Assembly (NCBI GenBank): GCA_947456955.1
Contig: CANGTQ010000001.1
Location: 348,538-412,537 of the forward strand
Reading direction: 5' to 3'
Source: Flavobacteriaceae bacterium
Lineage (GTDB): Bacteria > Bacteroidota > Bacteroidia > Flavobacteriales > Flavobacteriaceae
DNA length: 64,000 bases
Shown piece after piece: positions 19,973 to 29,281 of the stretch; the first letter of the stretch is position 1; every line of letters starts with the position of its first letter. A model generated the notes under the pieces. The model ran no database searches. It was given only the letters and a program-made list of their open reading frames with translations, and was not told the origin of the DNA. A program made the position numbers and the translations under genes.

Positions 19973-20410
19973 TTACTTTATATACAATTTCTTGATTCTC
20001 GGAATTGGTCCACCACATTTAATTTCATGACATTTTATGCAGGCGTCAACACCGACATTAAAATGTTCTTTAGCATTTTTAGGGTCGCTGTAAATTAACT
20101 GTTGTGCGGTTATATAATCCTTTGCTTTTTGTTTAAAGAACAAATCATTTTCTGTTTCGTCTGTAAATTTAGCCGTAAAGATTTTTAAAAAGTGTTTAGG
20201 AAATGTTCCTATAGTATCTCCTTTTTGAATTCGCTCTTTCAATCTTTTATTGTCTACATACATTTGCTCCATCAATGTCGCCATTTCTGACATTTCATAC
20301 ATTTCAAGTTTCTTTTCTTTTACTGAAGTGCATTTTTTTTCTGCTTTTGCCTCTTTCTTTTGACAAGAGAACAGTCCAAAAACTAAAACAAGCACAATTA
20401 TTTTTTTCAT
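19973..20410 (-). CDS. Lipoprotein with a single c-type haem motif (CIKCH)
   Basis: Lipobox GLFSCQ; DACIKCHEIKCGGPIPRIKKL. Confidence 0.75.
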   Translation of the reverse strand: MKKIIVLVLVFGLFSCQKKEAKAEKKCTSVKEKKLEMYEMSEMATLMEQMYVDNKRLKERIQKGDTIGTFPKHFLKIFTAKFTDETENDLFFKQKAKDYITAQQLIYSDPKNAKEHFNVGVDACIKCHEIKCGGPIPRIKKLYIK

Positions 20411-20421
20411 TCGACAGAAAA

Positions 20422-20919
20422 TTACTTTTTAATATAAACACCATCTGCCAAAAACGAAAAGGTTACTTCCGGTTTCGTGATTTTGGCAATTTCAGCTGCC
20501 GATTTTCCGCCATCTTTGGCATAATGTTTAAGCGATTCAACCGATTCAACATCTACAAATGCTTTACCATTTACAATGGCTTGACTATTATCAGCATTTA
20601 ACGGAACAAAGAAACCATAATCTTTAAATTTTACAAATGATTCATTGTCACCGGCCAATTCCATTTTCATCCAACAGCCTTTCTTTTTGCAAACTTGTTT
20701 AATATTCGATTGAAACTGAACCGTAATAGTATCCCCTTTTTTAAGTTTTTTATACTTTTTCAACATTTCATTTTTGGTGTAAATTTTGGTTACTTTAAAT
20801 TTATCGCCAAATAGAGCATAATCTTTACTGTCAAAAGCTTTGGATTTTTTCTGAGCCATTGCTGTCGGTACAATGCAAAGTAATAGTATAATTAGGATAA
20901 CATTTATTTTTATACTCAT
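20422..20919 (-). CDS. DUF4920 domain protein
   Basis: Signal peptide; GDTITVQFQSNIKQVCKKKGCWMKMEL; start likely at MSIKIN. Confidence 0.75.
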   Translation of the reverse strand: MSIKINVILIILLLCIVPTAMAQKKSKAFDSKDYALFGDKFKVTKIYTKNEMLKKYKKLKKGDTITVQFQSNIKQVCKKKGCWMKMELAGDNESFVKFKDYGFFVPLNADNSQAIVNGKAFVDVESVESLKHYAKDGGKSAAEIAKITKPEVTFSFLADGVYIKK

Positions 20920-21272
20920 ACTTAAATAATTGTTTATTTGATATTCTTGAGCTGAGCCTAAATAGCGAAGAGGAGTAGTAATATTAGATTTCATAATAGT
21001 TTTTTTATGTTTTGCGAATATAAACAGTTTAGTAAAATTCAGTTACAAAATTAGTAAATATTTTGAGTTTTTATTATGAAATTATACGCTTAAATGGTCA
21101 AAAAAATACGATTTTAAAAAAAGTTTCTGTTTTTCTTTAACCATGCAATACGCAAACATATTTTTATTAGTTTTACAAAAAATAACAACACCACTTTAAT
21201 TTTTAGAAAACAAATTGTAACATACTAATTTTTAAGTAATTGAACTGTTTTCTATATTAAATCTATTACTAA

Positions 21273-22340
21273 ATGATGTTAAAAACAACTAACGAAATCG
21301 ATATAGTTAGAGTAAAAAACTCTAAAATCAATGAGGTCGATTTTGAAAATCTTGCCTTTGGAAATACCTTTACAGACCATATGTTGATTTGTGATTTTAA
21401 AGAAGGTAAATGGCAAAAACCTATCATCAAACCTTACGAACCTTTCTTAATAGATCCTTCAGCAAAAGTGTTTCATTATGGTCAGGCCATTTTTGAAGGA
21501 ATGAAAGCCTATAAAGACGATAACAATGATGTCTGGCTTTTTAGACCTGACCAAAATTTAGATCGTTTCAATAAATCGGCTGTAAGAATGGCTATGCCTG
21601 AAGTTCCAGAAGAAATCTTTATTGGTGGTTTAAAAACCATCGTAGATTTAGAAAGAAATTGGGTAAAGAAAGGAGTTGGAAACACCTTGTATATAAGACC
21701 ATTTATGATTGCGATTGGTTCAGGTGTTATTGCACAACCTTCAACACAATACCGATTTATGATTATCCTTTCACCTGCCCTTTCCTATTACTCTGGGGAA
21801 GTAAAAGTGATTATTGCCGAACATTATAGTCGCGCAGCTAATGGCGGTATTGGTGCAGCCAAAGCGGCCGGAAATTATTCAGCTCAATTTTATCCTCAAA
21901 AATTAGCACAAGAAAAAGGATTCCAACAAATCATTTGGACAGACGATGCTACACATACCAAATTGGAGGAAGCTGGAACAATGAACGTGTTTTTCAGAAT
22001 TAACGACACTATCTTCACGGCGCCTACTAGCGAAAGAATTTTAGATGGAGTCACCCGAAAAAGCTTAATTGATATCGCGCATCGTGACGGCATCAAAGTT
22101 GAAGAGCGTTCGGTATTGGTTTCAGAATTAATAGCTGGTGCTAAAGATGGTAGTTTAAAAGAGATTTTTGGAGCGGGAACAGCTGCGGTAGTTAGTCCAA
22201 TTGCGGGTTTTCAATTCCAGAATGACTATTATGAATTGCCAAAAATTGAAAACTCTATCGCATTACAACTAAAAGACAAACTAACTAAAATTCAGTATAA
22301 ACTGGCTGAAGACACTTTTAAGTGGACAGTAAAAGTTTAA
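21273..22340 (+). CDS. ilvE: Branched-chain amino acid aminotransferase
   Basis: FHYGQAIFEGMKAYKDDNNDVWLFRPDQNLDRFN; NGGIGAAKAAGNYS; EEAGTMNVFF. Confidence 0.93.
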   Translation: MMLKTTNEIDIVRVKNSKINEVDFENLAFGNTFTDHMLICDFKEGKWQKPIIKPYEPFLIDPSAKVFHYGQAIFEGMKAYKDDNNDVWLFRPDQNLDRFNKSAVRMAMPEVPEEIFIGGLKTIVDLERNWVKKGVGNTLYIRPFMIAIGSGVIAQPSTQYRFMIILSPALSYYSGEVKVIIAEHYSRAANGGIGAAKAAGNYSAQFYPQKLAQEKGFQQIIWTDDATHTKLEEAGTMNVFFRINDTIFTAPTSERILDGVTRKSLIDIAHRDGIKVEERSVLVSELIAGAKDGSLKEIFGAGTAAVVSPIAGFQFQNDYYELPKIENSIALQLKDKLTKIQYKLAEDTFKWTVKV

Positions 22341-22344
22341 AGTA

Positions 22345-22370
22345 AAATCCTCCATTTTGGAGGATTTTTT
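22345..22370 (+). terminator. Rho-independent terminator of ilvE, overlapping the 3' end of the convergent gene
   Basis: aaatcctccattttggaggatttttt. Confidence 0.7.
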
Positions 22371-22752
22371 ATTTTAATATATTTTCAAAACTAGGTTTGA
22401 AATAATTTGGTCCTTTCATCACTTTACCATCTTCACGATAAATAGGATTTCCATCTTCACCGAGTTTGCTCATATTACTTCGCTGAATTTCATCAAACAC
22501 TTCTTCAATCTTGTGTTGCAAACCGTGTTCTAATATAGTTCCGCATAATATATAAAGCATATCTCCAAGTGCATCAGCTACTTCTATCAAATCATTATTC
22601 TGAACGGCTTCAAGGTATTCTTCGTTTTCCTCTTTCATCAGGTTGAATCGAAGCCTATTTTTTTGTTCACCTAAATCTCCTTTCATTTCGTAACTGACAC
22701 CAAGTCCGAATGAGGTATGAAACTCTTTTACTGCGTTAATTTGTTTTTGCAT
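22369..22752 (-). CDS. MazG-like nucleotide pyrophosphohydrolase
   Basis: FNLMKEENEEYLEAVQNNDLIEVADALGDMLYILCG: EExxE/ExxD metal-binding motifs. Confidence 0.88.
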   Translation of the reverse strand: MQKQINAVKEFHTSFGLGVSYEMKGDLGEQKNRLRFNLMKEENEEYLEAVQNNDLIEVADALGDMLYILCGTILEHGLQHKIEEVFDEIQRSNMSKLGEDGNPIYREDGKVMKGPNYFKPSFENILK

Positions 22753-22829
22753 TACATAATAAATTTATTGTTGATGCAAATTACTACTTTTGGATACATT
22801 TGAGTAAATTTGTTGAAAATTTGAAATAA

Positions 22830-23018
22830 ATGTTCACAACTGGTCAATGGATTTTTGCCGCATTGTTTTTTGTAGCTTTTGTAATCGCTGCTTATTTTGC
22901 CTATGGCAAAGACAAAGTGCTTCACCAAAAAGTCTACAAAGGAAGTTATAAAATACTAATTGCATTTCTGTTATTTATTACTATCCTTTTTGTCATTAAA
23001 ATTGTGACGAAGCATTAA
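22830..23018 (+). CDS. Small two-TM hypothetical protein
   Basis: 62 aa, two hydrophobic segments. Confidence 0.6.
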   Translation: MFTTGQWIFAALFFVAFVIAAYFAYGKDKVLHQKVYKGSYKILIAFLLFITILFVIKIVTKH

Positions 23019-23019
23019 G

Positions 23020-23228
23020 TTATTTTCCTTTCAAAAGGGTAACACTTACAGAAGCTATATCTGAGTTTGGAAACTTAGTAAATACATTTTCATCCGAAAA
23101 CAATCCTGCCTCAGCGGCAATCTTGTGTAATACGTCTATTTCAACTTTTTTTATTGCTTATACTTTTACCGCGATTTGCAAAGGATCCAGTGAATAAAAT
23201 ACAGCGATGTTCACTTTTTGTTTTCATC
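23020..23228 (-). pseudogene. Possible gene remnant
   Basis: Two abutting minus-strand frames read NIAVFYSLDPLQIAVKV and VEIDVLHKIAAEAGLFSDENVFTKFPNSDIASVSVTLLKGK*. Confidence 0.3.
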
Positions 23229-23312
23229 AATTTAAATTTGAATACAAACAAATATTATCAATATTCGTAGTATTAAATTCATAACTTTGTGACACTTAAT
23301 AAACATAGTTTC

Positions 23313-24398
23313 ATGAGAATTTTAAAATATATCTTCTTGTTAATCCTATTGGCTTTAGTTGGAATTACGGTTTATGTAGCCACACAAAAAGGCGATTTTG
23401 AGGTTACTAGAAGCAATATCATAAAAACACCCAGAAGTACCGTTTTTGATTACGTAAATGATTATAAAAATTGGGAAACCTTTGGCTCCTGGATGCAAAA
23501 AGACTCCGATATCAAATTCAATTATGATGCAAAAACAATTGGAGCTGGTGCAAAATGTGCTTTTGAAAACGGTTCCGATGAAGGCAATATTAGAACAGTG
23601 TTCGTAAAAGAAAACGACAGTCTTGCCCAAAAAGCAAACTTCAACGGAACAACAGCCACTATTTCCTGGACCTTCAAAGATACTGTTGGCGGAACCAAAG
23701 TTATAATTCACAGTAAGGGTAAAATGGGCATTATGACTAAAATTACTTCCTTTTTTAAAGGAGGTATAACTTCTATTTTAGGAGATGTTTATGAAAAAAG
23801 CTTGCGTAATCTAGATAAAACTTTGAATTACGAAATGAAAACCTATTCTATTAAAGTGAATGGAATTGTACAACGACCATCTGGTTATTGTTTGAAACAA
23901 ACGGTTTCTTGTCGTATAAAAAGCGTTGGTAAGAACACCAAAATTCTCATGGCGCGAATGGTTCATTTTTTTAAAAAGAACAAAATTCCGATGGCTGGAA
24001 AACCATTTGTTAACTATGATAAATATGATGTAGCCAATGATTTTGCTACCATTTCGATTTGTATTCCTTTAAGTCAACAGATTTCTATCACCTATGGAAG
24101 CGACGTGTCTTTTGGTGAAATCACAGCATTTACATGTTTAAAAACGACTTTAACCGGCGATTATTCTCATAGTAAAGAAGCATGGATAAAAGCCAAAAAG
24201 CATATAGCTGACAATGGTTTAAAAGAAAATTTCGCAGGAAGCTATACAGAAGTTTATATAAAAACTATTGACGAGATCAAGCAACCTTCTAAATGGATTA
24301 CGGAGATTTACATTCCGGTTTTCCCAAAAGCGATATCGTTACCAGAACCAGTTGTGGAATCTCCGGAAATTTCTATACCTTCATCGGAAACACCCTAA
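23313..24398 (+). CDS. SRPBCC family protein with C-terminal GyrI-like domain
   Basis: KTPRSTVFDYVNDYKNWETFGSWMQKDSDIKF; C-terminal effector-binding-like half. Confidence 0.8.
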   Translation: MRILKYIFLLILLALVGITVYVATQKGDFEVTRSNIIKTPRSTVFDYVNDYKNWETFGSWMQKDSDIKFNYDAKTIGAGAKCAFENGSDEGNIRTVFVKENDSLAQKANFNGTTATISWTFKDTVGGTKVIIHSKGKMGIMTKITSFFKGGITSILGDVYEKSLRNLDKTLNYEMKTYSIKVNGIVQRPSGYCLKQTVSCRIKSVGKNTKILMARMVHFFKKNKIPMAGKPFVNYDKYDVANDFATISICIPLSQQISITYGSDVSFGEITAFTCLKTTLTGDYSHSKEAWIKAKKHIADNGLKENFAGSYTEVYIKTIDEIKQPSKWITEIYIPVFPKAISLPEPVVESPEISIPSSETP

Positions 24399-24456
24399 TT
24401 ATATAGTAGATTAAACCTTTTCCGCTATCTTTATTCCAACAAGCTAAATTTTCACT

Positions 24457-24999
24457 TTGCAAGACGAAAAGGATTTTATTCAAGAATTATTAAATCCGAA
24501 GACGCAAAATGTTGCGTTTCAAAAACTCTTGCGGGATTATCAGCGACCGTTGTATAATCACATTCGGAATATTGTTTTAAATCACGATGATGCTGATGAT
24601 GTTTTGCAAAATACATTTATCAAAGTATTTCAGTATTTAAAGGATTTCAAAGGCGAAAGCAAATTATTTTCCTGGATGTATCGAATAGCAACTAATGAAG
24701 CAATAACCTTTATCAAACAAAAAGCAAAGAGGAACGGTACAACCAGCGAATCCATGCAAACCAGAATTGTAGATAACTTAAGAGCTGATACTTTTTTTGA
24801 CGGCAATGAAATTCAAATTAAGTTACAAAAGGCAGTTGCACTATTGCCCGAAAAACAACAATTAGTTTTTAAAATGAAATATTACGAAGAAATAAAATAT
24901 GAAGATCTATCGGAAATTCTCGGAACATCTATTGGCGCACTTAAGGCCTCGTATCATCATGCAGTAAAGAAAATTGAAGATTTTATGAAAAACAATTAA
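24457..24999 (+). CDS. RNA polymerase sigma-70 (ECF) factor
   Basis: HDDADDVLQNTFIKVFQYLKDFKGESKLFSWMYRIATNEAI; region 4 ending GTSIGALKASYHHAVKKIE; TTG start. Confidence 0.92.
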   Translation: MQDEKDFIQELLNPKTQNVAFQKLLRDYQRPLYNHIRNIVLNHDDADDVLQNTFIKVFQYLKDFKGESKLFSWMYRIATNEAITFIKQKAKRNGTTSESMQTRIVDNLRADTFFDGNEIQIKLQKAVALLPEKQQLVFKMKYYEEIKYEDLSEILGTSIGALKASYHHAVKKIEDFMKNN

Positions 25000-25029
25000 A
25001 CCATTTAACATTACATTTGTCAAACGCAC

Positions 25030-25443
25030 ATGAAAAATTTTAATCTAGGTAATGAACCTAAAATAACCTCAGGATTTACAACACCTGATGGCTATTTCGA
25101 TACATTCTCAGAAAAAGTTTTAGCGCAATTACCAAAACAAGAAACGAAAGTGATTTCTATTTTCAGTTCCAAAAAAGTTTGGTATTTTGTTGTGGCAGCC
25201 ATTCTCATTCTAATGCTGAGTATTCCATTATTTACTAAATATTCCACCCAACAAGAAGAAATTGATACGGCAACTTTGGAGAATTACATTGCATACCAAT
25301 CAAATATTTCTGAAGAGGAAATTGTAAATTTATTGGAACAAGATGATTTAGATAAAATGAAACTGGATTTCAATATTGATGACGCAGCCATCGAAGACGC
25401 CTTAAAATCAAACTCAAATTTAGAACAATACCTAATAGACTAA
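25030..25443 (+). CDS. Membrane protein, likely partner of the sigma factor
   Basis: One TM helix; sits between the sigma factor and a periplasmic protein. Confidence 0.65.
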   Translation: MKNFNLGNEPKITSGFTTPDGYFDTFSEKVLAQLPKQETKVISIFSSKKVWYFVVAAILILMLSIPLFTKYSTQQEEIDTATLENYIAYQSNISEEEIVNLLEQDDLDKMKLDFNIDDAAIEDALKSNSNLEQYLID

Positions 25444-25447
25444 TACC

Positions 25448-25909
25448 ATGAAAATATCAAAAATACTTCCACTAATTATAGCTTTCACTTCCCTGAATGT
25501 TATTGCCCAAGACGGACCTATTATTCGCAAAAAGAAAGAACAGATTAAAGCACTGAAAGTGGCTTTCATAACCAATGAATTAGCATTAACATCAGATGAA
25601 GCCACAAAATTCTGGCCATTATTCAATACCTTTGAAGAAAAGCAACAAGAAATTAAAAAGCAAAAGCTTAAAGGTTATTTAAAGCGAGTAGATGATGGTT
25701 CTTTTGACAACTTATCTGAAAAAGAAGCTACAACAATGTTGGCTCAAATGGAAAGTACGGAAGATGAATTGTATCAGTTGAAAAAGAAATTTATTTCTAA
25801 TTTGAAAGGTATTATTTCACCCATAAAAATTCTGAAACTTAAAAAAGCGGAAGAAAACTTCAACCGAAAACTATTGCAACAATACCGCGACAGGAAATTG
25901 GATAAATAA
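25448..25909 (+). CDS. Exported helical protein (Spy/CpxP-like sensor of Bacteroidota)
   Basis: Signal peptide; ALTSDEATKFWPLFNTFEEKQQEIKKQ. Confidence 0.65.
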   Translation: MKISKILPLIIAFTSLNVIAQDGPIIRKKKEQIKALKVAFITNELALTSDEATKFWPLFNTFEEKQQEIKKQKLKGYLKRVDDGSFDNLSEKEATTMLAQMESTEDELYQLKKKFISNLKGIISPIKILKLKKAEENFNRKLLQQYRDRKLDK

Positions 25910-25940
25910 TAAAAAGAGAGCATTTAGCTCTCTTTTTATT
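25908..25940 (+). terminator. Rho-independent terminator
   Basis: aataaaaagagagcatttagctctctttttatt. Confidence 0.7.
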
Positions 25941-26141
25941 GAATAAATTATAGATTTAAGCTATAAAGTAGTAGCTAACATTGCCCTTCAATTCAATTAT
26001 TATTTTTATTTATCTAAAAAACAGAGGGGAAATCTAAATACAAAAAGTTAAGATTTGTTTAAAATCTGTTCATATATTCTTATGGCACAGTAATTGGATA
26101 ATTTGAAAAAAAACTATTCAATACTAAAAATAATATACATT

Positions 26142-27143
26142 ATGAAAACAAAAATTTTATCCCTGACAATGCTGTCTATAATGAGTATCACAAGTGTTTT
26201 TGCTCAAGACAGAACTACGGTTACAGCAAACAATACTGAAATTAGTGATAATTTAGATTTACGGGCTGTTGCTTCAATTTTTGGTGATTCCAAAAATTTA
26301 GATGATTTTGAAAGACGTCTGAATGACCCAAAAATTCAAATCTCTAACTTAGATTTAAATGGTGACAACAAAGTTGATTATTTACGAGTGATTGAAACTG
26401 TTGAAGGAAACGTACATTTAATTGTTATTCAATCCGTTCTTGGCCGAAATACTTTTCAAGACATTGCAATCGTAGAAGTGGAACGAGATAGAGATAATAA
26501 AGTTCAAATTCAAGTTGTAGGTGATGTATTTATGTATGGAGATAATTATATTTACGAGCCGGTTTATGCTTATACTCCAGTAATCTACAACTCGTTTTGG
26601 GTTTCTAATTACCGTCCGTACTATTCTGCATGGAATTGGGGTTTCTATCCTAACTTTTATTTTGCATGGACACCATTCCCAATAGTTACCTATCAAAGTC
26701 ACATTAATATCTGTATTAATAATTATCACCATTATAATTATGTGAACTATAGAAGATGTGGTATTGTTTATAATAATTACTATTACCATAGAAGAGGAAA
26801 TGGCTATGAAAGACAACATCCAAACCGTTCATTTGGACATAGAAATAGCGGTTATGCTAATAGATATGAATTGGACAACAACAGACGAACCCAAAATACA
26901 GTTAATAGAAATGAATTTGCTTATAATGGAACCAGAAATTATTCTAATGATATAGGTTCTCCAAGAAGTGTAAGAAATCAAAACAGCTCTAGAGATGTAA
27001 GAAGCGAATCAAGCCCTAGAAGTTATGATGGAAGTCAAAGAATTACAGAATCGCGAAGAAATTCAAGTCCAAGAGAGTTTTCACAACAAAGAGGAAATTC
27101 TCAAAGAGGTGAAGGAAATCCTAAAGGGAACAGAAGAAGTTAA
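26142..27143 (+). CDS. Exported protein with Tyr/Asn-rich middle and Arg/Ser/Asn-rich low-complexity tail
   Basis: Signal peptide MKTKILSLTMLSIMSITSVFA; NLDLNGDNKVDYLRV; low-complexity C-terminal third. Confidence 0.75.
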   Translation: MKTKILSLTMLSIMSITSVFAQDRTTVTANNTEISDNLDLRAVASIFGDSKNLDDFERRLNDPKIQISNLDLNGDNKVDYLRVIETVEGNVHLIVIQSVLGRNTFQDIAIVEVERDRDNKVQIQVVGDVFMYGDNYIYEPVYAYTPVIYNSFWVSNYRPYYSAWNWGFYPNFYFAWTPFPIVTYQSHINICINNYHHYNYVNYRRCGIVYNNYYYHRRGNGYERQHPNRSFGHRNSGYANRYELDNNRRTQNTVNRNEFAYNGTRNYSNDIGSPRSVRNQNSSRDVRSESSPRSYDGSQRITESRRNSSPREFSQQRGNSQRGEGNPKGNRRS

Positions 27144-27171
27144 AAAAAAGTTTATACTTAAAAAAAAATTA

Positions 27172-27203
27172 AGAGAAGCACTACTGTTTGTAGTGCTTCT
27201 CTG
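27172..27203 (+). terminator. Strong stem-loop, probable terminator
   Basis: agagaagcactac-tgttt-gtagtgcttctct. Confidence 0.7.
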
Positions 27204-27278
27204 TTTCTAAAAATAATTAAGCATTACTTTACCAAGTATTTGAAAAAGCTATAAATTTGCAGTCTTTAACATATTATA

Positions 27279-29255
27279 ATGAGTTCGCATAACCATAGTC
27301 TTCATAGTAAATTATCCATTGGTGGATTATTAGTAACGTTAGGAATAATATATGGAGATATTGGGACTTCCCCACTCTATGTAATGAAAGCCATTATTGG
27401 AATACATGCTATTTCAAGAGATGTAGTTTTAGGCGGGATATCATGTATATTTTGGACTTTAACACTTCAGACTACCATAAAATATGTAATAATAACACTA
27501 AGTGCTGATAATCATGGTGAGGGTGGTATTTTTGCTTTATTTGCATTAGTCAAAAGAACCAAAATTAAATGGTTAATAGTTCCAGCTATTATTGGAGGAA
27601 GTGCATTACTGGCCGATGGAATAATAACTCCTCCAATTTCTGTTTCCTCTGCCGTAGAAGGATTACGAAATTTTAATCCTGAAATAAATACAATACCAAT
27701 TGTAATTGGAATTCTGATAGTACTATTTACCATTCAACAATTTGGTTCTAAACTTGTTGGCAAGTTTTTTGCCCCTATGATGCTAATTTGGTTTGCCATG
27801 CTTGGCATATTAGGTACTATACAAATCCTAAATGACTTTAGTGTTTTTCATGCTATTAACCCTTATTATGCTTACGAGTTATTAAAAATTCATCCTGAAG
27901 GTTTTTTTGTATTAGGTGCAGTTTTTCTTTGTACTACTGGAGCTGAAGCATTATATTCAGATATGGGACACTGTGGAAGAAAAAATATACGAGTGAGTTG
28001 GATATTTGTAAAAGTTATGCTATTGTTAAATTATTTTGGGCAAGGCGCTTATTTAATAAATCACGAAGGATCTACTTTATCTGAACTTGGAGGAAAAGGT
28101 GGAAACCCATTTTATCTTATCATGGCTGAATGGTTTCTACCTATAGGTATTGTAATAGCAACCATGGCTGCAGTAATTGCTTCACAGGCATTAATTAGCG
28201 GTTCATTTACTCTAATTAATGAAGCGATGCGTTTGAATTTTTGGCCAAAAGTAAAAATTAAATATCCTACTGAAGTCAAAGGTCAATTATATATTCCATC
28301 AATCAACTGGCTATTGCTATTAGGATGTATTGGAATCGTATTATATTTTGAAGAATCGTCAAACATGGAACATGCTTATGGATTAGCAATTATCTTATGT
28401 ATGATTATGACAACTATTTTACTCAATTTTTATTTAATAATGAAAAGAGTGAAATTATATTTTATTATTCCTTTAATAACATTATATCTAGCTATTGAGT
28501 TTAGTTTTTTATATGCAAATATTGTAAAATTTTTACATGGTGGTTTTGTAACTTTAATTATCGCAATAGGATTAATTGGGGTTATGGCTACCTGGTATTT
28601 AGCCAAACAAATTAGTAAGAACTACACCAAGATTGTTAAAATTGATGATTATAAAAAAGTGCTTGCCGAATTAAGTGTTGACTTATCTATACCAAAATAT
28701 GCTACTCATTTAGTCTACATGACTAACTCAAACAGAAGTGACGAAATTGAAGAAAAGGTGATGTACTCTATTCTTCAAAAACGTCCTAAACGAGCTGATT
28801 TATATTGGTTTATTCACGTTAATATATTAAGTGAACCCTATAAAAAAGAATATAAAGTAACTGAAATTATTAAAGATGATTTATACAGAATCGATTTTAA
28901 TCTCGGTTTCAGAGAACCTACCAAAATTAATTTAATGTTCAAACAAGTAATTAAAGAAATGGTGGATCGCGGTGAAGTAGATATCACAAGTCGCTATGAA
29001 TCACTTAGTAAAAACAATATTATCGGCGACTTTAAATTTGTGCTTTCTGAAAAATTCTTATCCAATGATGGCGATTTAACCTTCTTTGAAAAAGTGGTAA
29101 TGAACACCTATTTCATTATGAAAAAGCTAAGTTTATCCGAAGAAAAAGGGTTTGGTTTAGATAGTAGTTCTGTGAAAATAGAACAATTTCCATTGGTCCT
29201 TCATCCGCCAGAAAAAATTGAAATGAAACGTATTGAAAATCATTCTCATTTGTAA
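27279..29255 (+). CDS. kup: KUP/HAK/KT-family potassium transporter
   Basis: LGIIYGDIGTSPLYVMKAI; NHGEGGIFALFALVKR; ALLADGIITPPISVSSAVEGL. Confidence 0.95.
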   Translation: MSSHNHSLHSKLSIGGLLVTLGIIYGDIGTSPLYVMKAIIGIHAISRDVVLGGISCIFWTLTLQTTIKYVIITLSADNHGEGGIFALFALVKRTKIKWLIVPAIIGGSALLADGIITPPISVSSAVEGLRNFNPEINTIPIVIGILIVLFTIQQFGSKLVGKFFAPMMLIWFAMLGILGTIQILNDFSVFHAINPYYAYELLKIHPEGFFVLGAVFLCTTGAEALYSDMGHCGRKNIRVSWIFVKVMLLLNYFGQGAYLINHEGSTLSELGGKGGNPFYLIMAEWFLPIGIVIATMAAVIASQALISGSFTLINEAMRLNFWPKVKIKYPTEVKGQLYIPSINWLLLLGCIGIVLYFEESSNMEHAYGLAIILCMIMTTILLNFYLIMKRVKLYFIIPLITLYLAIEFSFLYANIVKFLHGGFVTLIIAIGLIGVMATWYLAKQISKNYTKIVKIDDYKKVLAELSVDLSIPKYATHLVYMTNSNRSDEIEEKVMYSILQKRPKRADLYWFIHVNILSEPYKKEYKVTEIIKDDLYRIDFNLGFREPTKINLMFKQVIKEMVDRGEVDITSRYESLSKNNIIGDFKFVLSEKFLSNDGDLTFFEKVVMNTYFIMKKLSLSEEKGFGLDSSSVKIEQFPLVLHPPEKIEMKRIENHSHL

Positions 29256-29281
29256 TCTATAAAAAGAAAAAATTTAAATTA

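Noticed and set aside
26418-26819. 133-aa Ile-rich minus-strand ORF
   Set aside because: Antisense to the Asn/Tyr-rich exported protein; low-complexity artefact.
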